Assembly (NCBI GenBank): GCA_020431825.1
Contig: JAGQHN010000003.1
Location: forward strand, 13,197-77,196
DNA length: 64,000 bases
Reading direction: 5' to 3'
Source: Trueperaceae bacterium
GTDB lineage: Bacteria > Deinococcota > Deinococci > Deinococcales > Trueperaceae
Part shown: piece after piece, positions 56,508 through 64,000 of the stretch
Layout of the letters: each line of letters opens with the position of its first letter
Numbering within the stretch: the stretch's first letter is position 1
Notes under the pieces: generated by a model
The model's input: the letters and a program-made list of their open reading frames with translations, nothing else
The model's database searches: none
Told to the model about the DNA's origin: nothing
Position numbers and translations under genes: made by a program

Positions 56508-57214
56508 GCCTCTGAGCCAAGGGTCGATTCATGTAAAATAACCAGCTTTTGCCAGATTTTTTGCGAAAGGCCCGTCGTTAGATCTTCTATTTCATTGACG
56601 CTCTGGAGTACAACACTATCATCGAAATCCTGCATATATAGCGCCGCAAGCTTACCCGTTAAGGAGAGCATTTCACTACAATAATCAAGGTACCGACCAA
56701 GTTCATAGGGAGACATACTGGCTTTTGGCGACGACGCTGTTCGATCTCCCTTTGACAGGAGGCGCTCGGGGTCCTTGGTAAGCTGATGCATGTCTATAAC
56801 GTGAGCAACGGAGCGAAGTTCATGGAGCGCTTTTAAGGCACGCGTCCGCTTAATACGCTGCTCGAGAGTAATAAGAAAAAACACCCCGGCACCAATCAGG
56901 ACGACATCATTAATACCAGCCTCGAGTGCCTGAATAAAATCGAAAAAGTGAAGATCGGCAAAGCCCAGGCGAAACCTGGCCATCGAGCCCAGTAGCGTGA
57001 GGATAATCAAGACGATAAAGAATACATTCAGCGCTCTTACCCACATGATGGGTTCTTTGATTTCTGCTGTACGTTTACGAGACTCAAACGCGATATCAAG
57101 TAGCTGCTGAGAGACCCGATAAAGGCCAGAATTCGGAAAACGTTCATGGATACGCTTGCCTAAGATCTCGACTGTTGTAACAATTTTGTCAGTATCAAGC
57201 GCCTTATAACTCAT
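56504..57214 (-). CDS. Membrane protein of unknown function
   Basis: A 236-residue protein with two membrane helices (residues 58-80 and 95-118) and cytoplasmic helical ends. The sequence ALNVFFIVLIILTLLGS and VLIGAGVFFLITLEQRIKRTRALKALHELRSVAHVIDMHQLTKDPERL is typical of uncharacterised proteins annotated as hypothetical in many environmental bacteria; I know no function. It follows the LEA-14-like lipoprotein gene by 14 nt and is probably co-transcribed. Confidence 0.7.
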   Translation of the reverse strand: MSYKALDTDKIVTTVEILGKRIHERFPNSGLYRVSQQLLDIAFESRKRTAEIKEPIMWVRALNVFFIVLIILTLLGSMARFRLGFADLHFFDFIQALEAGINDVVLIGAGVFFLITLEQRIKRTRALKALHELRSVAHVIDMHQLTKDPERLLSKGDRTASSPKASMSPYELGRYLDYCSEMLSLTGKLAALYMQDFDDSVVLQSVNEIEDLTTGLSQKIWQKLVILHESTLGSEA

Positions 57215-57228
57215 CAGGCAAAATGCAA

Positions 57229-57726
57229 TTAGTTAATAGTGCCAGAAAGCAGCCTTGATTTCGCGTAAACCTGTAAAGCGCCAAAGACATCTATGGTCAC
57301 TTTGCCGTCCAGAGCAAAACTGGTAGATTGTCCGGCGACGAGACCCGCTATATCGGTGGCCAGCGCAAGGCCACTTTCTAGCGGCACAATAACGTCAAGA
57401 GGAACCGTACTCGAGCCTTTGGCACGCACCACAATCCCACTGGTGAATGCACTGGTCACTGCCAGATGATTGTTAACGATGAAATCAAAATCTACTCTAT
57501 TCAGGGCTATATCAAAATCATTCGGATTATAAACGTCCATGGGTAAGCGAAAAACCACCTGTCCTTTTGAGATAAGTGGCAACGGCAACTGAACACTCAC
57601 CATTTCCACTTCACCGCGGATACTGAAGCTAGGTGGCTGAACGACTGGCGCAAAGGCAGGAACACAGGCATTTAGGAATAAACCCATGAAGAATACCAGA
57701 CTTAGATAGGTTAGCTGCTTTTTCAT
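57229..57726 (-). CDS. LEA-14 (WHy domain) lipoprotein
   Basis: A 165-residue exported protein with a lipobox (GLFLNAC, cysteine at residue 21). The mature part has one LEA type 2/WHy domain: RGEVEMVSVQLPLPLISKGQVVFRLPMDVYNPNDFDIALNRVDFDFIVNNHLAVTSAF. Such domains are linked to desiccation and stress tolerance in Deinococcus and plants, though the mechanism is open. AAGGGAG precedes the ATG. Confidence 0.85.
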   Translation of the reverse strand: MKKQLTYLSLVFFMGLFLNACVPAFAPVVQPPSFSIRGEVEMVSVQLPLPLISKGQVVFRLPMDVYNPNDFDIALNRVDFDFIVNNHLAVTSAFTSGIVVRAKGSSTVPLDVIVPLESGLALATDIAGLVAGQSTSFALDGKVTIDVFGALQVYAKSRLLSGTIN

Positions 57727-57738
57727 ACAATCTCCCTT

Positions 57739-57770
57739 AAAAAATTACCCCATGCTCGAGCATGGGGTAA
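57739..57770 (-). terminator. Perfect 26-nt palindrome terminator with CTCGAG at its centre
   Basis: TTACCCCATG and CATGGGGTAA flank CTCGAG, which forms the loop. On the minus strand TTTTTT follows. It ends the small acidic-protein gene. Confidence 0.9.
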
Positions 57771-57796
57771 AGTATCGCACTAGCATTCTGTTCTAA

Positions 57797-57964
57797 CTAA
57801 AAACCTAGAGCTTCAGACACATCTTCATAAAATTCGTGCTGATCATACTCGCCGTTGGCCAGCTCTGCCAGTAATTCAATCAGGTCTTCTGCTTCAAAGT
57901 CTTCTTGCTCGAGCCACATGGCGAGATCTTCAAAACTTAATTTGGGTTGACTAGCTAAAGGCAT
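57797..57964 (-). CDS. Small acidic protein of unknown function
   Basis: A 55-residue protein with 17 acidic and few basic residues: MPLASQPKLSFEDLAMWLEQ, then EDLIELLAELANGEYDQHEF, ending EALGF. It should fold as two or three short helices. GGAGG lies 6 nt before the ATG at 57962-57964; an earlier ATG (57988) has no such site. It has its own terminator, which supports a real gene. No family recognised. Confidence 0.75.
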   Translation of the reverse strand: MPLASQPKLSFEDLAMWLEQEDFEAEDLIELLAELANGEYDQHEFYEDVSEALGF

Positions 57965-58075
57965 TTTATTCCTCCGGATATCTTCCAATCTGATATCTAA
58001 AACATGACTTCTTAAAGCACTGACCTAGAGTTTGACATATCAAGTCTTGCCTCCTCGTCAGATGGTTAATACTGT

Positions 58076-58099
58076 AGCTTAAGCAAGCTTGCTTAAGCT
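58076..58099. repeat. Perfect 24-nt palindrome after thrS
   Basis: AGCTTAAGCAAG and its exact complement CTTGCTTAAGCT without spacer. It lies 17 nt past the thrS stop codon on the minus strand. No T-run follows on that strand; on the plus strand GTTTTTCC comes 9 nt later. Confidence 0.7.
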
Positions 58100-58116
58100 G
58101 GATGTGAAGTTTTTCC

Positions 58117-60111
58117 TTAGGCCAGCGCTGCCGGTGCCAGAGGTTCTATCTTCAGGCTTCTGTCCACCACATGGTCTTTAAGATGCCTGATAAACGCCTC
58201 TGCACCCAAACCATTTTGATTTGCTTCTTTCCGACTTCTGAAAGATACCTGATCCTGTTCCTGCTCTTTATCTCCAACAATGACAATATAAGGAACTTTA
58301 TAAAGTTCAGCGTCGCGCACTTTGGCATTCATGCGTTCACTACGGCTATCTATTTCCGAACGAAGGCCTGCTGCCTCAAACCGGTCTTGCAATTTGTAGC
58401 AGTGCTCGAGGTGTCTATCTGCAATTGGGACCAGACGGATTTGCTCTGGCGCTAACCAGAGGGGGAAATCTCCCGCGAAATGTTCAATCAGGAAGCCAAT
58501 AAGGCGCTCGTGAGTACTGAGCGGAGCGCGGTGCAGACAAAGCGGGGTACGTCTCTGGTTATTTTCATCAATGTAATGAAGGTCGAATCTTTCAGGCACA
58601 GCAAAATCAACCTGATTGGTCGCCAGACTAAATTCGCGGCCAATAGCGCTCTTAATTTGCACGTCAATTTTAGGACCGTAGAATGCCGCTTCATCCTCTT
58701 CTTCAATAAAGGGAACATTGCCATTTTTCATGGCATTGCGCACCATTTCCTCGGTCTTTTCCCAGAGTTCGGGGTTGTTTACGTACTTTTTACCAAGACC
58801 TTCCTTGCTGTGCTTAGACAGGCGCATGACATAATCATCAATCCCGAAGATTCTGAAATACTCGATGTACATGTCAATCACACGCATGAATTCGCTCTCA
58901 AACTGCTCTTCAGTACAGTAAATATGGGCGTCATTCATCTGCATGCTACGAACTCGCATAAGGCCCATCAGTGCCCCTGAATCTTCATAACGGTAGCAGG
59001 TACCGTACTCAGCAAGACGGACTGGCATATCACGGTAGCTTTTGGGGCGACTGGCAAAGATCTTGTGGTGAAAAGGGCAATTCATGGGCTTCATATAGTA
59101 ACGAGTGTTATCCAGTTCCATTGGAGGGTACATGCTGTCCGCGTAATAAGGCAAATGGCCTGATTTGAGAAAAAGTTGCTCTTTGGTGAGATGAGGGCTT
59201 CTCACCCGCTTGTAGCCACCTTTTTCTTCCATTTCTTTGGCAAGCTTTTCAATTTCTTCTATTAAGATGGCGCCTCTGGGCAACCACAGTGGCAAACCCG
59301 GGCCGACGTCTTCATCCAGGGTAAAGATGTCCAGCTCTGCACCTAACTTGCGGTGGTCACGGCGTTTTGCTTCCTCAAGCATCCAGAGGTGTTGCTCGAG
59401 TTCTTCAGCAGTTTGAAAAGCCACGCCATAAATACGCTGCAACATTTTGTTTTTTTCATCCCCGCGCCAGTAGGCTCCGGCCACATGCATCAATTTGAAA
59501 TGTTTTGGTATATCCCCGGTATTGGGCACATGAGGTCCCCGGCACAGGTCAGTAAACCCAGTTTCGCCGCCCTGTTCGTAAAAACTGAGAACTGTATCTT
59601 CACCCAAATCCTGAATAAGTTCAACTTTATAGGGGTCGCCAATTTGCTGATAGCGCTCGAGTGCTTTTTCAAAAGGCAGGGAGTATTTCTTTAGAGGCAA
59701 TTTGGCAGCAATGAGTTCACGCATTTTGCCTTCTATAGCCTCGAGGTCTTCGGCGTTTAAGGTTTCTGGTACATCAAAGTCATAGTAAAAACCGTTTTCA
59801 ATAACAGGCCCTACCCCCATGCGCACTTGTGAGCGCGAGTAACCTTTTTCAACAAAATAGGCAATTACTGCCTGTGCCATAACATGCGCCAGAGTGTGAC
59901 GCATAAGGGCTATGACTTCAGGATTTTTCTTGGTGAGGATGCTGACTTCGGCCCCATCAGGTATCTCAGTCAAAAGGTCGCCAAGCTCTCCGTTAATTTT
60001 GGCACCAAGGGCAGCCTTGGCAAGTCCTGGCCCAATTGCTTCAGCAAGATCAAGTGCGTTGGCGTGCTCTCTAAGCTCGAGCCGCTTTCCATCTGGTAAA
60101 ACTACGTGCAT
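58117..60111 (-). CDS. thrS: Threonine--tRNA ligase
   Basis: Charges tRNA-Thr and edits Ser-tRNA. The 664-residue protein holds a TGS domain (1-60), an editing domain (MRHTLAHVMAQAV with H72 and H76; DLCRGPHVPNTGDI), and a class II catalytic core with zinc ligands in MNCPFHHKIF, motif 2 YRYEDSGALMGLMRVRSMQMNDAHIYC, and motif 3 PLWLAPEQIRLVPI. An anticodon domain closes it. AGGAG precedes the ATG. The leader carries TATAAT and two inverted repeats. infC, often next to thrS, is absent. Confidence 0.97.
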   Translation of the reverse strand: MHVVLPDGKRLELREHANALDLAEAIGPGLAKAALGAKINGELGDLLTEIPDGAEVSILTKKNPEVIALMRHTLAHVMAQAVIAYFVEKGYSRSQVRMGVGPVIENGFYYDFDVPETLNAEDLEAIEGKMRELIAAKLPLKKYSLPFEKALERYQQIGDPYKVELIQDLGEDTVLSFYEQGGETGFTDLCRGPHVPNTGDIPKHFKLMHVAGAYWRGDEKNKMLQRIYGVAFQTAEELEQHLWMLEEAKRRDHRKLGAELDIFTLDEDVGPGLPLWLPRGAILIEEIEKLAKEMEEKGGYKRVRSPHLTKEQLFLKSGHLPYYADSMYPPMELDNTRYYMKPMNCPFHHKIFASRPKSYRDMPVRLAEYGTCYRYEDSGALMGLMRVRSMQMNDAHIYCTEEQFESEFMRVIDMYIEYFRIFGIDDYVMRLSKHSKEGLGKKYVNNPELWEKTEEMVRNAMKNGNVPFIEEEDEAAFYGPKIDVQIKSAIGREFSLATNQVDFAVPERFDLHYIDENNQRRTPLCLHRAPLSTHERLIGFLIEHFAGDFPLWLAPEQIRLVPIADRHLEHCYKLQDRFEAAGLRSEIDSRSERMNAKVRDAELYKVPYIVIVGDKEQEQDQVSFRSRKEANQNGLGAEAFIRHLKDHVVDRSLKIEPLAPAALA

Positions 60112-60145
60112 GTCAAACTCCTAAGGTCTAAACAAGTCTCTGGGG

Positions 60146-60206
60146 ATTATAGCTGTTAAGCCCAGTGGCTAAACGTTAGCCAGTTTGTGCCTGAACACGG
60201 CACAAA
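60146..60206 (-). promoter_or_regulatory. thrS promoter with two inverted repeats
   Basis: On the minus strand TATAAT (60146-60151) is preceded by TGGCTAA-ACG-TTAGCCA (60166-60182) and by TTTGTGCC/GGCACAAA around a 7-nt loop (60184-60206). The dyads sit where the -35 and upstream region should be, so an operator is likely. No T-box consensus was found. Confidence 0.5.
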
Positions 60207-60580
60207 TGCCAATAGATTGCATTGTTAAGGATAGTGGCGGCCTAGCCGCGCGTTCGCGTGGTAAAGATCAACTTTTTAAAGACTTGAAACCACAGCATGA
60301 GTTCAGTATAGACAAAACCCGGATGCGGTGACAAGTCGACTTTTCACTTAAAGTATAGATTATGCCAAGTTTTTCAAACTGGAGCGCGCTACTTATGCTA
60401 GACTAAATACCTAATGAGGCATCCATCTTTACAATCCAAGCGATGTTGCCAGTAAGTCTTGCTGTTTTTTATCCCCTTTAGCCCAAAATTCAACTCACAA
60501 GCTAAACGTCTGTTAGGCTAATGCCATTTGAAGAGCTAGTGCTTTAGTCAAATGGGCGAAAAGCAAAGCAAGGAGCAAGC
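60207..60580. other. Gene-free region (about 370 nt) upstream of cysS
   Basis: Holds an inverted repeat CCATTTGA/TCAAATGG (60522-60557) and TTAGCC/GGCTAA (about 60479-60522). No reading frame, tRNA or CTCGAG was found. Confidence 0.45.
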
Positions 60581-62002
60581 ATGGCACTGCAACTTTACAA
60601 CTCAAAAACACGGCAAAAAGAATTATTTAAACCTATTACGGAAGGACATGTTGGCATTTATAAATGTGGACCGACGGTTTACTCTGACCCCCATTTGGGA
60701 CATGCCCGTGGCCCCATTATCATGGACACTTTAAAACGCTGGCTCGAGCACTCTGGCTACAGCGTAAGACTGGTAGAGAATGTTACCGATGTCGGTCACC
60801 TGACCGATGATGGTGATGCAGGTGAAGATAAACTGCAAAAACGCGCGAAACTTGAAAAGCTCGAGCCTATGGAAATTGCCGAAAAATACTTTTGGGCATA
60901 CTTTGACGCTATGGCTGCTTTAGGAGTACAACGTCCAGATATCATTCCAAAAGCCTCCGGTCATATCCCTGAACAGATTGAAATGACCGAAGAGCTTATA
61001 AAGCTTGGTTACGCCTATGAGCGAGACGGCAGTGTGTACTTCGATGTCTCAGCCTGGGAAGATTATGGCGAACTCTCTGGTAGAAACCCCAACGACCTGG
61101 TCGAAGGAACCAGAGTCGAAGTGCGCAGCGATAAAGATGATCCCAGAGATTTTGCACTTTGGAAACGCGCCGAACCCGAACATATCATGCGCTGGAATAG
61201 TCCCTGGGGCGAAGGCTTTCCTGGCTGGCACATCGAGTGCTCCGTTATGAGCACCAAGTACCTCGGTGATGAGTTTGACATTCACGGTGGTGGCTTGGAC
61301 CTCATATTTCCTCATCATGAGTGTGAAATTGCGCAGGCTAGGGCGGCTGGCAAAGACTTTGCCCGCTACTGGCTCCACTGGAATATGATCACCCTCGGTG
61401 GCGAAAAAATGGCCAAATCAAAAAACCATTTTGTCACGCTCGAGGATCTGTTTAAACAATTTGATCCGCTCGTTATACGGTTCCATCTCTTACGCAGTCA
61501 TTATCGGAGTATTTCTGACTTTAGCGAGGAAAGCGTTCAGTCGTCGGCGCAGGGGCTAAAACGCTTGCTTGATACCTATCAGGAAGTTAAACGCCTCAGT
61601 TCTGGTGATGCTGCTGACAGCGACGCTTTTGCAGCGTTACGCCAGGCTTTTGGCGACGCCATGGATGACGATTTGAATACCCCGCAAGCTATCGCCGTGC
61701 TATTTGATGCAACCAGAGAGATCAACACGCGGCTTAGCCAGAAACCAGATGGGCCTTATCTCAATGCCGCTACAATGTTTTACGAGGATTACCTGGGCAA
61801 GATTTTTGGCGTTTTGGCAGCAAACCCGGAAACAGCTAAAGGTGACATGCTTGATGGCCTACTCGAGCTACTCATAAATCAGCGACAGGAAGCCCGCCTC
61901 AAGCGTGATTTTAAAACGTCAGATGCGATTAGGGATAGCTTGGCGGGACTTGGAATTACGCTGGAAGACACCACTGAAGGCAGCAGGTGGAAACTTAATT
62001 AA
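60581..62002 (+). CDS. cysS: Cysteine--tRNA ligase
   Basis: Charges tRNA-Cys. The 473-residue class Ia enzyme starts at an ATG with AAGGAG upstream. The HIGH motif is HLGH at 38-41 after the zinc cysteine C29 ([18 protein letters not shown]). [37 protein letters not shown] holds the other zinc ligands. The KMSKS motif is KMAKS in [10 protein letters not shown]. The stop codon overlaps the dprA start by one base (TAATG). Confidence 0.97.
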   Translation: MALQLYNSKTRQKELFKPITEGHVGIYKCGPTVYSDPHLGHARGPIIMDTLKRWLEHSGYSVRLVENVTDVGHLTDDGDAGEDKLQKRAKLEKLEPMEIAEKYFWAYFDAMAALGVQRPDIIPKASGHIPEQIEMTEELIKLGYAYERDGSVYFDVSAWEDYGELSGRNPNDLVEGTRVEVRSDKDDPRDFALWKRAEPEHIMRWNSPWGEGFPGWHIECSVMSTKYLGDEFDIHGGGLDLIFPHHECEIAQARAAGKDFARYWLHWNMITLGGEKMAKSKNHFVTLEDLFKQFDPLVIRFHLLRSHYRSISDFSEESVQSSAQGLKRLLDTYQEVKRLSSGDAADSDAFAALRQAFGDAMDDDLNTPQAIAVLFDATREINTRLSQKPDGPYLNAATMFYEDYLGKIFGVLAANPETAKGDMLDGLLELLINQRQEARLKRDFKTSDAIRDSLAGLGITLEDTTEGSRWKLN

Positions 62003-63099
62003 TGCAAGAAACGCTTGCCTTTTTAACACTAAAAGCTGCCAAGGGTTTGGGGCCACGAAAAACGAAGTTGCTGGTTCAAGCTTTTGGCAGTGCTAGTAAC
62101 GTTTTAGCTGCTGATACCGTTGCGCTGAGTCAGGTCGAGGGGGTGGGGCCAAACCTTATTGCGGCAATACAGGAAGCAAAATCAAGCAGTTTTCCGGAAA
62201 AGGAATGGGCTCGAGTTGAAAACCTTAAATTATCGCTACTCCATCTCTTAGACCCGGGCTATCCGGAAGCTTTGCGGGCCATCTATGATCCCCCTTCCCT
62301 ACTCTACGTCAAAGGTTCACTTCCAGCATATGAGGGCATGCAGCCCCGGAGCCTGGGTGTAGTTGGCACGCGGGATGCCAGCGACTTTGCGCTGGCCTTT
62401 ACCGAACACCTAAGCGAAGAACTTGCATCACGGCAGGTTGTTATCAATTCTGGTCTGGCTCTGGGCGTTGACACAGCGGCGCATAAAGGAGCACTAAAAA
62501 CAGGTGCTACCGTCGCCGTTTTGGGGTCAGGCGTAGATTTCATTTACCCTGCTCAAAACCGAACTTTAGCAGGTCAAATAGTGGAAAGGGGCGGTGCGAT
62601 TATCAGTGAATATGCCATTGGCTCGAGACCCACTGCCACCAACTTCCCCGGGCGGAACCGAATCATTAATGGTCTCTCGAGCGGTATTGTCGTAGTGGAA
62701 GCAGGTGAGAAGTCAGGTGCGCTCATCACTGCTGATTACGCCTTGCAAGAGGGTCGGCAGGTATGCGCTGTGCCAGGAAGACCTGGCGATGCCAGAGCCA
62801 GTGGCTGCCATAAATTACTCAAGCAGGGCGCCTTGCTGGTTGATAATGTCACAGATATTTTGGATGAATTTAACTGGCACGATCAGACAAACCTAACTGC
62901 ACAGAACCTTCCGGACTTAAACTCCTTTGAAAGCCGAGTTTTTGAGCATATTCAAAAGCAAGAACCAAGCCTGGACCAGCTCGTTGACAATCTGAATGAA
63001 CCGGTTTCCAGCTTGCTACCTGTTCTTACTATGCTCGAGCTAAAAGGTCTCATAAAAATGCAGGCTAACGGCAGGTATATGAGCCTTATGCACCGTTAA
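62002..63099 (+). CDS. dprA: DNA processing protein DprA
   Basis: Loads RecA onto incoming single-stranded DNA in natural transformation. The 365-residue protein begins with a helix-hairpin-helix region (residues 1-75), followed by the Rossmann-like DprA core: GVVGTRDASDF, VINSGLALGVDTAAHKGAL, AVLGSGVDFIYPAQN, FPGRNRIINGLSSGIVVVEAGEKSGALITADYALQEGR, and AVPG. A C-terminal winged helix (residues 305-365) is present. It is fused by 1-nt overlap to cysS. Competence is plausible for this organism. Confidence 0.95.
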   Translation: MQETLAFLTLKAAKGLGPRKTKLLVQAFGSASNVLAADTVALSQVEGVGPNLIAAIQEAKSSSFPEKEWARVENLKLSLLHLLDPGYPEALRAIYDPPSLLYVKGSLPAYEGMQPRSLGVVGTRDASDFALAFTEHLSEELASRQVVINSGLALGVDTAAHKGALKTGATVAVLGSGVDFIYPAQNRTLAGQIVERGGAIISEYAIGSRPTATNFPGRNRIINGLSSGIVVVEAGEKSGALITADYALQEGRQVCAVPGRPGDARASGCHKLLKQGALLVDNVTDILDEFNWHDQTNLTAQNLPDLNSFESRVFEHIQKQEPSLDQLVDNLNEPVSSLLPVLTMLELKGLIKMQANGRYMSLMHR

Positions 63100-63414
63100 A
63101 TTTACCCGCACAACGTTTAGCTCTGGCAGAAACAACGCAAAATGCTAGATATTACACAAACACGAAAAGGCTACTAAAGTCGCAAAATAAATGCAAAAAG
63201 TTCGAGCAGTGTGAGCAATTACTGCAATTCTTTCATAATTTTAAAGAATTTATGAAAAAGCCTTCAAGTATTGGGACTTCAAATGCTAGACACCGACAGT
63301 GGAGCATTGTAAACTGCATTAGCAATTTTAATCGGTTTGTTTCAGTCATTTGTCAAGAACGTCTTGATGGAGGCTGCTAGCTGATTAGAGGCATTGCAAT
63401 CGAAAGGAGAAGTC
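63100..63414. other. Gene-free region (315 nt) upstream of the sugar-binding protein gene
   Basis: AT-rich leader region with an inverted repeat TTTCATAA/TTATGAAA (63231-63257, 11-nt spacer), operator-like. No terminator was recognised for dprA. Confidence 0.5.
63231..63257. promoter_or_regulatory. Operator-like inverted repeat before the binding-protein gene
   Basis: TTTCATAA and TTATGAAA with an 11-nt spacer. Sugar uptake genes are commonly controlled by LacI or similar repressors; the regulator is unknown. Confidence 0.45.
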
Positions 63415-64000
63415 TTGAAAAAGATTCTTTTCACAGTTATGGCTTTTGCCACCTTGTTTGGTGCTGTACAAGCCCAAGGTATTACGGTCTGGACTCATTT
63501 TGGTGACGCTGAACTCGAGTGGTTGCAAAACGAAGCTGCCGCTTTTGAGGGCGCCTTTGGCGTACCTGTAAGCCTAGTCAAAGTCGAACTCGGCGAAATC
63601 AAACAAAAACTACTTTTAAGTGCCCCAGAAGGTGAAGCTGCCGATCTGATTGTGCCCATCCCCCATGACCAGATTGGTGAAATGGCTTCAGGTGGTGTGC
63701 TCGCTGATATGACCGGTTTTGCGACAGCGGACTATCTGGCTGATCTCAACAAACAAGCGCAACTTGCCTTTACTTATAACGGCAAACTGTTTGGTCTCCC
63801 CATGTATGTTGAGGGTCCTGCACTGATCGTTAATACAGACCTGGTTCCCGAAGCCCCTGCAACCTTTGAAGATATGATTGCAATTGCTCAAGGACTCACC
63901 AATGATGACACCTACGGCTTCCTTTATGACATCGGCAATTTCTATTTCTCGTATATCTGGATTAATTCTAATGGTGGCTATGTCTTTGGTCGCGATGCCA
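63415..64000 (+). CDS. Extracellular solute-binding protein, MalE-like (3' end beyond window)
   Basis: The first 195 codons of a substrate-binding protein of an ABC importer, most like maltose/maltodextrin-binding proteins. It starts with TTG after AAAGGAGA. The signal peptide is MKKILFTVMAFATLFGAVQA. The mature part opens with GITVWTHFGDAELEWLQNEAAAFE, followed by ADLIVPIPHDQIGEMASGGVLADM, GKLFGLPMYVEGPALIVNTDLV and WINSNGGYVF, all aligned to the MalE order. The permease genes would lie to the right of the window. Confidence 0.9.
   Translation, partial: MKKILFTVMAFATLFGAVQAQGITVWTHFGDAELEWLQNEAAAFEGAFGVPVSLVKVELGEIKQKLLLSAPEGEAADLIVPIPHDQIGEMASGGVLADMTGFATADYLADLNKQAQLAFTYNGKLFGLPMYVEGPALIVNTDLVPEAPATFEDMIAIAQGLTNDDTYGFLYDIGNFYFSYIWINSNGGYVFGRDA

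Noticed and set aside
1-64000. CRISPR array, rRNA, tmRNA, RNase P or SRP RNA
   Set aside because: Intergenic regions were read on both strands; no regularly spaced repeats or RNA signatures were found.

Overview
This 64-kb window looks like an ordinary chromosomal stretch of a free-living bacterium, most likely a member of the Deinococcota. The G+C content looks moderate by eye, well below the 65-70% of cultured Deinococcus and Truepera. The affiliation is an inference. It rests on the DUF2203 protein, the SmpB/stalk-domain/GerMN gene order, DUF4384 and PrcB-type lipoproteins, and start codons sitting 5-7 nt after a TANNNT -10 box (leaderless transcripts, well known in Deinococcus). I see no rRNA, tRNA, CRISPR array, insertion sequence or prophage.

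Layout. 1-7.2 kb: metH (cut a few codons from its end), a DUF1537 kinase, DUF2203 and an RsmC-like methyltransferase. 7.3-16.9 kb: an eamA-trpB-trpA operon, a long gene-free stretch with operator-like repeats, sufE, a glycolipid glycosyltransferase plus an exported flavoprotein, a PrcB lipoprotein and dxr. 17-22 kb: a CBS-ACT/S4/HD operon with ATGA overlaps, yigZ, a lipoprotein and a GH172 enzyme. 21.9-27.9 kb, minus strand: an unrecognised three-gene membrane operon, a phosphodiester-glycosidase protein and a degenerate AroE-like protein. 28.3-33.9 kb: smc, smpB, and two envelope genes joined by 1-nt overlaps. 34-38.5 kb, minus strand: aspS-HAD-asnS and a TIG lipoprotein. 38.8-40.3 kb: an HNH endonuclease and a tyrosine recombinase. 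40.4-50.4 kb: DUF4384, yebC, naxE, an AttH/CrtC-like lipoprotein, two tandem cyclophilins, the c-di-AMP genes cdaA-cdaR running into def, then fmt-der. 50.7-56.5 kb: a secreted module of DUF1175, a thioester alpha-2-macroglobulin and a small HExxH metallopeptidase. 56.5-64 kb: a membrane protein, a LEA-14-like lipoprotein, a small acidic protein, thrS, cysS-dprA and the start of a sugar-binding protein gene.

The most striking signal is not a gene. The hexamer CTCGAG occurs about 176 times by hand count (about 16 expected at equal base frequencies), in all reading frames, on both sides of gene boundaries and in intergenic DNA. It behaves like a highly iterated palindrome, as HIP1 does in cyanobacteria. 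Two further DNA-level signals recur: a 21-bp imperfect palindrome (TTAGTGAA-N3-TTTCACGATT) at five intergenic sites, and leaderless promoters in front of at least thirteen genes.
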